Positions 9,097 to 25,608 of a stretch of DNA of 31,370 bases are shown piece by piece. The notes beneath the pieces were generated by a model. It worked only from the letters and a program-made list of their open reading frames with translations. It searched no databases and had not been told where the DNA came from. Location: assembly GCA_043381765.1 (NCBI GenBank), contig JBHJMP010000128.1:1-31370 (forward strand), written 5' to 3'. Numbering within the stretch: the stretch's first letter is position 1; each line of letters starts with the position of its first letter. Made by a program: the position numbers and the translations under genes. The stretch comes from Collodictyon triciliatum. Lineage: Eukaryota; CRuMs.

Positions 9097-12000
9097 ATGG
9101 ATCTGGACAAACTGGTTACCTTCGCGCACAAAGTGGCAGCCCAAGGCGAGTCAGATCCCTCGTCTCCATCGGTACGTTTTCAGAGCACTATAAAGTGGAT
9201 CTCTAAAAATCATGAATGCGCATCCTTCGCTCCTTGGTGGTGGTATTGTGATTGAGTATTCCTTCTTGTATGGCGGCATATTTCTTGGGTTTTTTTTTTC
9301 ATGACTCGCCTTCATCAAATATTCTTTTGAAAACCAGGACTCCTTTTTAGATATAAAAACAACCACAAAAAAAAAAAAAAAAAAAAAGAAAACCAAATAA
9401 TATTGGCATCATGTATGACAAACTGCTCACGGGTTTGCAGGAAACAACCGATAAGATCCAGATAGTACAGAGTCTTTTGGCTCTTCCAGTGGGTCCTCCT
9501 CCCGCTCCGCCCCAGCTCGAGCAGCCTGAGGAACTCTATTTAAAGCCTGGACATATTAAGGTCAAAACGATATATACCTATGTATATTATTTTAACATAG
9601 ATAAAATAGAAAACTGGAAATCGTTCTGAACGAAGCCTTGGCAGAAAATGGAACTTTTAAACAAACGGATATTCATCAGTTTTCTATGAAGATAATATAT
9701 GATATTGCAGCCATTTAATCCCAATATGACTCAATTCATTCCTGCTGTACAGTCCGTCGGTGGTATCGTCGATATATACAACTTGTTGTGGACACGCGAC
9801 ATCAGAGGTCGATGTTGCCCTGGGGTGTACATTCCGGACACAGTTTTGATGGGCGAAAAACACATGGAGGTTTTTTATACATCCAATGTGAAAATCATAG
9901 AATTTAAATTCGTGCTGGTGCTTTGAATTTTGATGGATATGTCTCAGGTAGGTAATGCATCGACTTCGTTGTAATGAGTGATATATTTTTGTTTCTATCC
10001 TGCCTCTCGATACATACTCTAGGTTTGGTATTTCATGTCGAATGCTGATGGGACTATTCGAAGAAAAAACACATTCAACCTATTGGAAGATAAGCTGATT
10101 GAAACTTTCTCGAATATTCCCACTCCTCCTCAAAACCCTCAAATGCCTCCTAAGCACAAACTCCCCTACGAAATTGTCGGATATTTCATGAAAGCCAACC
10201 CCGATGCAAAAGGTATTATTCTCATTTCACCAGTTCCATGAAACTTTCTCTGCATGAAATGCGGAGAGGTTGATACTTTCTCTATTGTATATATCAGCGA
10301 ATGTATCAGGTGTAGAGATGCTGCATTCAGCAATAACCGACAGTTACGAGTTTTTTTGGGATATGCGTCATGATTAAAGGCCTTCACTGATTATATTTTT
10401 TTTTAGAGACGTCCATTATCGAATACATGAACGAAAAATCGCTCAGTAAGGAAGCACTGCAATAACACAACTGCGCACAAAAATGCTTAGCATTTCTTAT
10501 TCAATCAATAAACATTATGCCATTGTCATATGAGATTTTGTACATTTTTTTTTTTAAAGAAATGTATAGGCATATGATATTTTTGGAAAAGAAATATCAC
10601 GAAGGAATCCTATATTCAGGTGAATTTTTATACGGCGAAAAATTTTCCCGCGGGTTTCTACAAAAATTCATAGAGCCAAAGGGCCAAAGCAACGGTATAT
10701 ACTAATGATCACATGGATATCAATAATGTTTATTTGTCATAAGAAGTTGTTCATGAAGATTTTATTGCATAAATGATGATTTGCACAACTCCATCGCATT
10801 ATTTGATTTTGTTTAGTCTGAGGCGATCATTTGTTACTAGCATTAATCAGAGCTATGTGGTCACCACAAATATGCCTACTGGAAAAGCGTGTGAACCGAT
10901 TCAAAGTTAATGACCGTAAAATGGATATGGCATCTAGGGCGGCAACTTTTGACTCTGTTGACTACTATAGTACACCAGGTACTCGTATAGCTTAATTATA
11001 AAATGTATTTGTATGCGATAACCATTTTTAAGATCGAAATATATTTATCAACACCCTGAAATGATAATTTTTTTCTTAAACTACAATCCTTACGATAAAA
11101 ATGAACATAACGGCAATATAATTTTACGTTAGAATAAAATCATCATGTTAACCATGTACATACCTTATGGAACAGTGTCTTTTCGAATCTAGTCTACTCA
11201 CAAAAAAAAATAATCGCTATCTCAGTCCCCATGGTGAGCGAGGTTTTGTCTCAGAGGGTTAGACAGCTATGCGCAAATATAATTGAACACATAGAAGGCC
11301 TGTGTAGACACCATCACAGGTTCATACATACGCAAACCACCAAGAAAGATTTCCCTCTCTTTTGTGAGAACCATCCACTAAATTGTGCTATTGACCTGTT
11401 CGGTAAATAGGGTTAGATATGCAGAATTTTTCTTGAAAACAGACGACTATGACCAGTTATGGTTTTTATGGTGTTCCTCACTCAAATTCATGGGACAGGT
11501 TAGATGTGTATTATCTTTGTAGTCGAAATACTTTGGGGACTGAATGATAAGCTACAGCTTACTTTAAATTCTAATTTACTTATGAATAGTTTTTTCATTC
11601 AAAACAAACAAGAGAAAAAAGAAGAAAGAGAACCACAAACCCAATCCTAACAACAAAGATTAATCATCGCTCTATAAACATTTTACGGGGGCAGGGCCAA
11701 TATGATTCTAACCCCCTCCAGAATTCGTTGGATGAATCCGTTATGAAGCTTGATAGTGGAACAACCAATCAGCTCAGGGTTAACAGAACATTTGAATGCC
11801 CTAGTTGTTTACAGATTTGTGGTAATTATTTAATTTTAAAAAAAAGAAAAAATCACGCATCCTATCACAATTATCCTTTGCACTGCAACTGATTGGCAAT
11901 ACTGGTGCAAATAGAAAATTTGAAGAAGTACGAAATGACTTACAAGACTGCCATTGCTCAATATCAAGATGTAAGTAAAAAGGCAACGCTATTTGAAGCT

Positions 12001-13959
12001 TACCATATTATATTTTCTTTCTTATTTCTCAAATACAGCTGTTTCCCTCTCATGTTTGGGATTTATTGATTTTATCCAAACAAAAGGACATCATGAAAGG
12101 CCTTGATCAAGAGAGTATCACAAGCGAAAATGGACCGAATGGAAGGCCAAATAGCAAGCGCTCAAAAAACAAACCAGAGGATAACTCAAATCACTCTTCA
12201 CATGGAGGCATGTCTTACATAACCCGAAAGATGTCTGAAGTGGAGCGACAAGAGGAGGTGGGTGGCAATATGCATCGATTAATTAATTTTATAATCGACA
12301 TACCACTACATATATCATCTCGATTTGACGCAAGGGAAATACTACTCTAATATTCTCTCTTATTAAATTAGATTGAAGCTGCTGGGACTTCTGCAGGAGT
12401 TCCACCAATATTGAAGAGAGTTGTCCCTAATCTTACTCTCTCTAAGTATAAACGGCTGTTAAAAGACCCAGCCTTCCTTCATACGCCCATATCTGTATGC
12501 GAGACCTGTTGTCTTTCGATGACAGATAGGTCTGTACTCCAAGCATTTTTCTTCATTTTTCTTCACATTCCTGGGGAAAAAACCACCACCACCACAGCTA
12601 ATATGTATCATTAGTGCCCTTCTTACTGTGAGAGAAGAGATGGGACAGCCCGAGCCGAAGCAGCGGTTTTTACCTTACATAAGACCAAGATTTCAGCAGT
12701 CGAGGTAATAGAGAGAAGTGACATTGCTGGACAAAAATAGCATGTCGATATTGCATCATGTATTCTCTTTTCTAAAGAAAGAAATACGATAAGGAGAGGA
12801 GAGGGAAAAAAGAAAAGAAAAGAAAAGAAAAGAAAAGAAAAGAAAAGAAAAGAAAAGAAAAGAAAAGAAAAGAAAAGAAAAGAAAAAGAACTGGCTTGTA
12901 ATTATTCCACTCATTCTAAACTTTATCATAATATAGTAAAACTGGCAATCCTATGGAAAAGCAAATGGGAGGGAATTATGAGGTTAGTGACCGTCGAAAT
13001 CAAAAGATATGGTTCAGTTTAATTGAGTGCCCATTGCTTATTCCTTGAAACTAATAGAGGCATGAAGGAAAACAAAACAAGACGAAAACTGTAGGAGGTA
13101 AAGGGTTTCTCCATTTTTTTTAGAGAGGAAGTCAAACGAATAATTATGATAGATTATCAATTTGTATTCAGCTTGAATTATGATATTTCAAATATATTAA
13201 TTGCAGCCAACCTAACATCAAATAACCAATCCTCAATCAAAGCACACGAACCAAAGTTAGTCATTTATTCCATACTCGAACAAATTTATTCACCAACTTA
13301 TTGGGTGCCCTGGTACAATATTATATTATCATATGTCAATTTTAGTCACATTTTTTCACCAAATTTTGCAGAGACGAAAAGAATGGTATCCATCAGAGAC
13401 CTCCAAAAGCTAAACATAACAGAATGGAGTCACCAATCCCGGTAGAGCCTGCTTCTTTATCACCAGAAGAGAAGCTCACTGGGAAGCCGCCATCACCCCG
13501 TAAACTTAGCTTCAAAAGTAGGAAGAAAAAAGTCCAAGAAGACGAGGTAATGATGCAAATATATTCTTTGCTTTTACAGAGAGAATTCCAAAACCATAGA
13601 TAAGACTCTGCTGTGAATATCCGCTATGTGCAGCCTTGTTCAAGAAGCAATCTATTCGGTCTTTATAGCGCCATGAAGACAGTTCCTTGGAGACAGTCGG
13701 CATGTCAAAATCAGCACCAACAACTATCCATGATAAGTCTCGCGACGTTCCCAAGTCTATGTCCGAAGCAAACCCACCACACAGGTGTGAGCCAAGTGGC
13801 ATGGAAGCTCACACGGTTGATACTCTGACACAAAAACCGCACAGCGCACATGACCTGCACGAGACAGAAACTCAGGGTAGCACAACAGTCGAAACAACCA
13901 TCATTGCAGTTATTCCAAAGCTCGACTTTTCCAAACTCCACCGGCAGAAGAAATCGTGA
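9097..13959 (+). CDS. Uncharacterised multi-exon protein (about 750 aa) with CxxC cysteine motifs
   Basis: No domain I can name. Exons: 9097-9171 (end uncertain), about 9389-9560, 9711-9869, 10023-10212, 10407-10445, 10560-10694, 10841-10978, 11226-11319, 11417-11498, 11695-11821, 11915-11970, 12039-12257, 12372-12529, 12615-12704, 12937-12982, 13058-13097, 13374-13546 and 13669-13959 (TGA). From exon 2 on, all phases chain. Blocks that look like conserved folded sequence are GIVDIYNLLWTRDIRGRCC, GEKHMEVWYFMSNADGTIRR, LIRAMWSPQICLLEKRVNR, DQLWFLWCSSLKF, ECPSCLQIC and LLKDPAFLHTPISVCETCC. The cysteine pairs could bind zinc. The last 150 or so residues are polar and low in hydrophobics. I have a loose impression of similar unnamed proteins in flagellated protists, which would need a search. 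Exon 16 could alternatively join a longer exon near 13126. The exon 1-2 junction is unresolved across an A run. Confidence 0.88.
12805..12886. repeat. AAAAG pentanucleotide microsatellite
   Basis: About 15 tandem AAAAG units. They lie in the intron 12705-12936 of the cysteine-motif gene and are spliced out in the gene model. Confidence 0.93.
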
Positions 13960-15028
13960 AGAGAGAAAGTACAATAGTCGCGATGCGTGTGAATATGTAC
14001 TTTAATTCCACTGTGAAAGCGCTATGTTTTTTTCCTCTCATTCTTCTGAAACCTAAACCCGACCCTATTGCTTTTCAGCAACCTTTGATGTGGGGTAGTT
14101 TTGCTCTCATTCCTGCAATACTTAAAGTCATGGTTAGCGACACGACCTAATCATCTTATTTTCCTCCTTGTTTCTTTCAATGCTTGGTCATTCCCTCAGT
14201 GCTTGAAGGAAATGGGTTGTATATTCTCTCTTTGCTGCGCCATGCAAACACGTGATTCGTCCATATCTCTGACATATTTAACTAATCTTCTTGCTCCCCC
14301 AATGGCAGATTTCTGCACAGCAAGGCACAGATATTGCAAAAAAAATAAAATCCAGAAATAAATAACGACACCCATATGTGGACTTTATGTGCTGGACAAA
14401 ACTGGAGCAGTTATTTGAAATTTCTCTGCCTTCCCACGATTCAGCGCTCCTCCAACAGACCATTCGCACTCGATGCATAGGCGGGCGAACTACATCGACG
14501 AGAGGAAGGATGCCTCCGATACACTAATCTCCTCCCCTGTTCTTTCGCTTCGATGCGGGCTTCAAGAAGCGGCCAAAGGGAGCTGTGAGCAGAAAACTGA
14601 CAAGCCACAGAAGCCTTTCTTTTCTCTGTTTTTCTTTACTTTATTTTTCTTTTTCAGTTTTTACTTAGCTTTCAAATTAAATCAGAGTGAGGTGTGGAAT
14701 GACTATTGTAGAGTTGCTCCTGGCTGGGCCGAGGAATACTCATCTTTCGATTTCAGTGCTTTTTTTCTTCTTCGAGACTTTGCCTAGTAAAAAAAAAAAA
14801 ACCGAGTGTGAAGCGAGTCCCATACAATTCCTCACAAAATAGAGGCCAAGAGAAGAGCCTCTTTTTCTTCCCCTCGTTTTCTCAGCCTTTGCTCACTCGT
14901 TTCCTTTGACAATGTCTCGTCTGAGACGATATGCCAACTGGATCAAGCTGAAACCACAGTTGCGATACCTTTATCATGCAGATAGTTTGAAGATGCGAGC
15001 AGAGCCCACTTTCCCATCTTCCCGCTAT

Positions 15029-15093
<65 letters not shown>

Positions 15094-15378
15094 TTTTTTA
15101 TCACAGTTTTTAGGTAGAAAACCGATCGAGGCGTTTACACAGGACCCATGCAAACTTTTCTTCTCGCTTAGGATTCTCTGGGTATTCGATCCGCTGGGTT
15201 CTCTGCTCTTCTCGACAAGGGATTACACACTATTCGCTTCCATTGTCTCTGCAGCTGCTAAGTTGTTGCGAAGAATATAAGGAGACCAAGTCACTCCGGA
15301 GGGTGCCATCGCCATTTCCATTATAATTAGGCCATAACAAGTCGTATTTTACGAAGAAAAAGAGAGAACGAAAAGAGC
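13960..15378. other. Long intergenic segment, partly GC-richer, no supported gene
   Basis: This segment separates the stop of the cysteine-motif gene from the ATG of IFT80. Open frames near 14473-14787 and 14906-15280 are broken by low-complexity Phe/Ser runs, have no recognisable homology and no splice-supported partner. The part at about 14380-14620 is GC-richer than its surroundings and could be an untranslated exon or a missed exon. The IFT80 promoter should be in the right-hand part. Confidence 0.5.
15031..15099. repeat. TC dinucleotide array followed by a T run
   Basis: About 27 TC units and then about 13 T's, starting some 350 bp upstream of the IFT80 start codon. On the other strand this is a GA array, which in some eukaryotes sits in promoters, but no function is shown here. 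Confidence 0.9.
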
Positions 15379-18300
15379 ATGTTCCTCAAGATCAACCAGT
15401 TGCCTATTCCCCAGCGTATGGTTCTTTTTTTCTTCATTTGACTCAAACTGTACCACAGTTTATTCATTTATGACTTCTCTGCACTCCTTACGCTTGTAGA
15501 AATAATCTTAAAGCCACACGTGGTTTTGTGCTTTATACTCTACTTTGAAAATTCATTACATTACTACGCTGGTTTATATATTAAATTGAGCTCAATAACC
15601 TTCACACTCTCCAATTATCAGAAGATGAAACAGAAAAAAAAAAGAAAGGAAATACATAATTGTACTTTAATTTTTTATGTGTATAATGTGATATTCTTTT
15701 TATTCGATTAAAGTAAAATTTTGTTGAAGATTGAGGAAGTAGAGAATCGAGTTGTTTGACTTACCCTAGACTTGCTTTCCTGACAGACTCGGAGATTTGC
15801 ACGTCTGTTGGATGGACACAATCAAACGAATGCTTTTCATGTGGAGATGATGGGCGAATTCTTCGCTGGAACATGGCTGGAGAATTTATTGGTGAACTCA
15901 TAAAGTTAGAAACTGCATTCACATCGGTTCAGTTCTTTAACGCAAAGCAACGACAGACTTCTCTCAATGACATCTTTATAGCAGCTTGCACTGATGGTAT
16001 GTCGTATGACTTATCGATACATATTTTTACACACTTTTCTTTGGAAGTATTCGAATGTGCTTAAATAGCGAATCGATGTAATGTGTTACTACGAGATATT
16101 ATCGAATGCCCTATCGGTTAGATTAAATGAGCTCTCTTCGTGTCATTCAGGAAATGTGAGGCTTCTCACCATTGGTGGTCGCTTGGAAAAACAAGTGGAG
16201 GCCCATCGTGGGGCTGTTCTGGCAATCAAATGGTCTGGTGATGGAACATCTTTTGTCAGTGGCGGTGAAGATGGGTTTATCAAGACATGGTCGAAAGCCG
16301 GAATGCTTCGTTCTCAAATATTTCAATCTTGTAATACTTACTCTGATAGATTTCTACAATATGCTGCCATATAATCAACTGAATTTTTTTATCTCAATTA
16401 ATGTATAAATCCGTCTGTGTATATTAGCAAATCCGGTTTATGCTCTTTGTTGGAGCCCTACCAACGATGCCATCTTATTTACCTCGGGAAAAGAGCTGTG
16501 TATAAAGCCTCTTCAATCGACATCAAAAACAATCCAATGGAAAGCACACGATGGATTGGTATTGAAAGTCGATTGGAATCCCATCAATAACCTTATATTA
16601 AGCTGCGGAGAAGATCGAAAATACAAGGTTATTTCAAAATACCACAAGTCATGTAATTATGATTCATTCCCAACTCTCGCGATGAATCAAATGAGACCTC
16701 ATTTTACAATAAAATCAATCTAATAACTTCACTTTGTATTCCCTTGCCATTACCTCCTATAGATTTGGGATCCATTCGGAAGGCTTCTATTCCAGAGCCA
16801 GCAGGCTGAAAATGTCGTTACTTCGGTCTCATGGTCTCCCGATGGTGAGCTCTTTGCTGTCGGCTCCTACAACACACTTCGAGTCTGCGATAAAGCAGGG
16901 GTATTGCACTGTCTTAAAAGCATCTCCTAGTCTCCACCCGCAATCCACTAACTCACATTTACTCGACTTTATTTTATCCGAAGTCCTTTTCTTTCTTAAC
17001 TATATACTTACTTTTCTCAGTATACACGGGTTTTTGTATGCGAGATTACCCTCTGTCACCATCACCTCTTCTTTTCATATATACGAACCCCGTGAATAGC
17101 CCGAATCAAATCCAAACGGTGAAATTCTAAATCTTGTCGTCGTTATTTCTGTTCTAGTGGACATATTCTCGCATCAAATCAGAAACAGGAAGTATTTTTG
17201 ACATCGCGTGGACATCCGACGGCACACAATTCTCTGGTGGCGGTGGGAACGGTTCTGTGGCATTTGGACACATGACTGGATGGTAAGTTTTTATTCAGCT
17301 GATATGTGCTAATCGCATTCTGTTTTCTCATGACATTTAGAGTGTGTACTACCACTTTATTACTATCCGGCACCAAACAATACATTCTACTCGTCCCTCG
17401 TCGGTATTTTTTTTTTATTTACAAATATTCAGGAGACTAGAGACAAATTCGCTCAGCTTGACAATCGAAGACTACAATAAAATATCTGTAAGGGACGTCC
17501 AATCTGATGGTGTTGAGTACCTGGATTTTAAAGACCGCATCATCAAGACATCTCTTGGGTATGGGCATCTTGTCGTGGCCACTTCAACCCAGGTAAGTTT
17601 TCCTATATCGCAACGATACCATCACCTTTCGCATACAATGCAGTTAAGCAACCGACTTTAACCAATTTAGAAGTCAAAGGTGTTTTTTTCTCTCCTTTCT
17701 TTCCATTTCCGAACATAATTTTAAATTAATTCATATAACCTTCGTCTAACCGTTGTGCTATCCTTATATTACTTTTAGGTCGTCATCTACACCACCGATA
17801 ACTGGAATACACCTCAGATATTCGACATCAAGGATATTATCAACTTGATTAAACAATGCGAGAAGTATACAGAGCCATCTACTTCTCTAAACAATTACTT
17901 TATCTAACATCATTTTTAAATCCGCCATTCCTTCTGCTCTCGCTGAAGGCTTTTTTTTCCAAAAAAAAAAAGACAATTAAAAGTCAAACTGTAATTACTA
18001 CTGTCAAAACTAATAAATACAATCCCTTATTCTCTCCACTTTTTTTCCCCATCTTCTCGTTTCTTTATCGTACCAGGTACTTCCTCACCGTTGATAACTT
18101 GAATGGAATTCAAGTATACACATATGACGGTCGCGTCGTGTGCAATCCGAAAGCTCCTAATCTCCGCATTGACAACTTAAATACACAGCTGATATCCATG
18201 TGCAACGACGCCATCGCCGTCATCGACCGCACAGACCCAAAAAGTAATTATCTATTGCATAACAAATTTATCAAACTTATTCGTACCTGGAAAGATTCTT

Positions 18301-20254
18301 TTATCAATTGGCATGCTCAATTTAATTCTAGGCCGACTCCAATATTCTCATATGTTGATACATACCAATTCAATCTCATACTTACCGCGCATTCTGCAGA
18401 TGTTCTCCTCTTTGACACGGCAACAGGCCGGCAAATGGCTGTGTCGATCAAGCACAGCATCGAAATATCAGAGTTATATCTTGAACAAAGTGGAATCGCA
18501 TCCGAAAGGAAGTTGGCCATTATTGACCGGAATCGCGAGCTGCATGTGACGTCTATTTCAAAGGTACATCAAATTCAATGAACTACCCATATCGAAACAA
18601 GAGATGTATAGGAAACACACATTCTCTTATCACTATATATCAACTCTATATTACTTCCCTATTCTCGGTGCTGTACACTTCTTTTATTTTTATTTTTTTT
18701 TTTAAAAAAAAAACAAAAAACAAAGCAAACACAGTCTCGTACATAATAATATGCTTACCCTAACTCAATACCAATACATAAGCCTAACCTCGTCAAGATT
18801 GGGGCCATGGTTAGCTCTGTGATTTGGCACGATTCGAGCAGCATGCTAGTTGCCCTTATGGATCAAAAGTTCATTGTTTTTCACTATCCCCACATCGTCT
18901 ATGTCGACCGCGACCTGCTCAACTCTACCAAGTTAATCCGCGATGCGGTGTAAGTCCGTTTGCAACAGAGCCATTCAAAGAGCACCGCACATCGCATTAT
19001 TCCTGGCGCACACCCAAACTCCTTCGACATTCTGCAGCTCCAGTCCACATTCAAAGCTTTTGTCTTCTCGTTCCGCTGTTTGCAACCTTCCTTTCGCATG
19101 TAAATGCCTTTTTAATCACGGGAATAACATGCAGGGAGTTCGGGGCAAACCCGCAGCTCGTCAGCTTCAACGGCACACAAGTGACCATCCGCAGAAATGA
19201 CGGGGCACTCCTGACGACCACCGTATCTCCTTATCCTCAACTCCTCTATGAAAAGTGCGGCAAGCAGGACTGGAACCAGGCTGTCATCCTATGTCGCTAC
19301 GTCAAGGTACCGGCCAAACTTTTGACAGTCATGAGAAGGAAAAAAGAAACGTACTGAAACCTTGCCGCTCTATCCACCACAACTTGCACAGGACCCGATT
19401 CTGTGGGCCACGCTTGCTGCCATGGCCATCAACGGGAAGCATCTTCCAACAGCCGAGGTTGCGCTCGCATCCATAGACGAGGTTCGTGGGCGTGTTTTTG
19501 CCTCTGCTCTTTTACTATATATTGAAAAATTAGAAGGAAAGAAGAATCTCTTTCATGCACCTCGCTAGCCGATCAGCCCGCATCTGAAAACCCCCCTTGT
19601 GCTTGGCGCGAGTGCAGGTCGAGAAGCTGCAGTTTATCCTGTGGGTATCCGGGCTGCCGCGCGAGGACATGAGAACAGCCATGATCCACATGTACAGACG
19701 CAACTTTGACGAGGCAGAGGCGGTCTTGATTCAGAGCCAGCTCTACTACCGCGCAATCAAGATGCGGATTCGCTGCTTCGACTGGGACAGGTTTTTTTTT
19801 TCCCTCTCTGTAGTCATGCATGCAGCTCGGCTGATGCCAAGGCGACTCTCTCCAAACAAACAAACAAACAAACAAACAAACAAACAAACAAACAAACAAA
19901 CAAACAAACAAACAAACAAACAAACAACTTACAGACTTGCATTAGGGCCTTCGACATAGCCGTGAAGCACAAAACACACGTGGACACAGTCTTGTACTAC
20001 CGCCAGAAATACCTTGCGTCTGTCTCCAAGGCCGAGACCAACCGCCGCTTCATCCAGTACGCACAAGGAGTGAGTCTCATGCAGCCTAATCCACACCATT
20101 TTCTTTTCCCGACCACGCTTCTCTCGCGTCTGCCTGGCATGACCATTGATGCATATGCGCTTCAACACCCATGCCGCAGGTCACTATCGACGAGGCAACA
20201 ATTCGGGCCAAAATAGCGGAGGAAAAGGTGAAGGAGGGGCGCGGCGCCGAGTAG
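15379..20254 (+). CDS. IFT80: Intraflagellar transport protein 80 homolog (IFT-B complex), complete
   Basis: IFT80 is a WD40 subunit of the IFT-B train that carries cargo toward the ciliary tip. Exons: 15379-15415, 15787-15996, 16151-16330, 16428-16627, 16763-16900, 17158-17282, 17433-17592, 17779-17864, 18077-18243, 18400-18563, 18783-18949, 19135-19306, 19392-19481, 19618-19790, 19946-20069 and 20180-20254. They encode 755 aa, close to the usual length near 775. Diagnostic stretches are SEICTSVGW, EAHRGAVLAIKW, EDGFIKTWSKAGMLRS, WKAHDGLVLKVDWNP, SWSPDGELFAVGSYNTLR, FHYPHIVYVDRDLL, NGTQVTIRRNDGALL and KHKTHVDTVLYYRQKYL. WD repeats fill the N-terminal 550 or so residues, followed by the helical C-terminal part. 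The start ATG is fixed by MFLKINQLP aligning with the family N-terminus. Exons before 18.6 kb are AT-rich and those after are strikingly GC-rich. A CAAA array lies in the intron at 19791-19945. AATAAA follows the stop. Confidence 0.98.
19855..19926. repeat. CAAA tetranucleotide microsatellite
   Basis: About 18 CAAA units inside IFT80 intron 19791-19945, close to the acceptor at 19944-19945. A shorter TTTG stretch near 20813-20832 is the same motif on the other strand. Confidence 0.95.
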
Positions 20255-20308
20255 ACTGCAGCCCACTTACGCGCACCGAACCCCTCAGCCGCAGCAGACA
20301 TACAAGCA

Positions 20309-20314
20309 AATAAA
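20309..20314 (+). terminator. Polyadenylation signal AATAAA for IFT80
   Basis: A canonical AATAAA starts 55 nt after the IFT80 stop codon at 20252-20254, a plausible spacing for a short 3' UTR. It is the only clear canonical signal I found just after a stop codon in this window. Confidence 0.6.
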
Positions 20315-20538
20315 GAGAAAGGCAAATGGACACGCTTTGAGAGTAGTGCGCTGGAAGTGAGGTTGCTTTGATTCGTTGTCTATTTAGGGGACAAACAGCC
20401 AGCAGGCATTGTAAGTATTGGGAAACCGAGACAGGAGAAGGATGGAGAGTGGGCTAAAAGAACATGGTGTGTATGAACAGGCCGCAGCATTTTGGCCGAG
20501 GAGACGGAGGAGGACAGGGAGCGAAGGAAGAGGGAGGT

Positions 20539-20790
20539 TTACTGGGACTGGTTTTGTGATTCGGGTGTGGAAAAGAGGCGGCGTGCTTTGGCCGGGCTGA
20601 AGGGAGGCTGGAGAGGCTGCTGCGCTTGCTCGTGCAGGCGTGTGAGTGATGAAGCCAGACGCTTGGCCTTTGGGTGCATCTGTGTGTATTCCGGGGCAGG
20701 GAAGCCTGCGAGTTGCGCCGCTGCTTCGATCTCGAGGGAACGGATGCGGTGAAGGCGCTGAGATTGGCAGACGAGTGCTTCCATCTCCAT
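20539..20790 (-). CDS. Possible small protein, 83 aa
   Basis: Unrecognised. The frame opens with MEMEALVCQSQRLHRIRSLE and ends in a Pro/Gln/Ser-rich tail (TPESQNQSQ). The ATG has A at -3. Upstream on the same strand are a CAAA-rich leader (20793-20860) and a TATA-like TATATAA (rc of about 20944-20951). Codon choice is GC-rich like neighbouring exons. It lies tail-to-tail with IFT80. It could be a real short gene, the last exon of an unseen gene, or a chance ORF in a GC-rich spacer. Confidence 0.35.
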   Translation of the reverse strand: MEMEALVCQSQRLHRIRSLEIEAAAQLAGFPAPEYTQMHPKAKRLASSLTRLHEQAQQPLQPPFSPAKARRLFSTPESQNQSQ

Positions 20791-20859
20791 TTGTTTGGTG
20801 GGCTTTCGGGTGTTTGTTTGTTTGTTTGTTGGTTGGTTTGCTTGTTTGGTTGCTTTCTT

Positions 20860-21577
20860 CCGTCGGTTGCTTGTCGTGGCTGCGTGGAAGCGAATTCGAT
20901 ATGCTTCGGTGCTCTGGGGGAATTTCCGTTGGGCGAATTCAGTGATTATATACCTTGGTCGGCTTCGCGCCCCTCTGATTCATATTCGGCTAAAATTAAG
21001 ACCAGTTTCGGCGCGCGAATGAGTCACCAAGTCTCCTTGCTGCCTGGGGCTTAAGCGAATACCGTTGGCGATTTGTGGGCAATGGGACAAAACAGAGCAG
21101 CTGGACACGAACTCCACATTTGGATGCACAATTTATCCATTTGCGGAATCTCCTGTGCGCGCTGGCTGATGCGTTGTGACAAAGGGCGCCGTGTTGTGTC
21201 GTCCGTGAGCGCAACACGCGTATCCAGATGCAGATTTGGGCGCACGATTGGGGCGGTTGGGTTTGCGCGTGGATGTGCGTGTGCGGTCGTAGGGAGGAAA
21301 ATGGGCGGCCTGGTTGGGCGTTCGGATTCCAGAAGCAGGCGCGAGAGGCGGGGGAGATGCAGGAAATCGGGAAGGAGAGAAAGAGCAGCAGGAACGTGTT
21401 TCGCGCAAGGGCCGAGCAGGGTTGGATGCGCGGTTTATTTTTTTCTTTTTGTCCAGCGGTCGGCCAATACGGGGGTATGTTGGGCGAAGGCGTCTCAGTC
21501 GATGGGCGTTTTGTCGAGAAACTGGATGGCGCTGTGTTTGCAAGGAGGGTTTGTTAGAGGGGATGTCTCCATTGTCT
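20860..21577. other. GC-rich spacer with no supported gene
   Basis: Long open frames exist on both strands here (for example 21073-21693 + and 21133-21609 -). They are Arg/Ser/Pro-rich, overlap each other and show no family match or splice chain, as expected of GC-rich noncoding DNA. The 3' UTR of the coiled-coil gene should be at the right end. Confidence 0.5.

Positions 21578-25608
<4,031 letters not shown>

Noticed and set aside
12805-12886. CRISPR-like regular repeat
   Set aside because: Units are contiguous pentamers without spacers, and the genome is eukaryotic.
13126-13373. Possible extension of the cysteine-motif gene through 13146-13445
   Set aside because: The frame is AT-rich and does not match the next exon's frame; joining 13097 directly to 13374 keeps phase and gives a coherent protein.
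19573-19923. 116-aa minus-strand frame with a Cys/Leu/Phe/Val repeat
   Set aside because: It is the CAAA array read backwards plus the antisense of an IFT80 exon.
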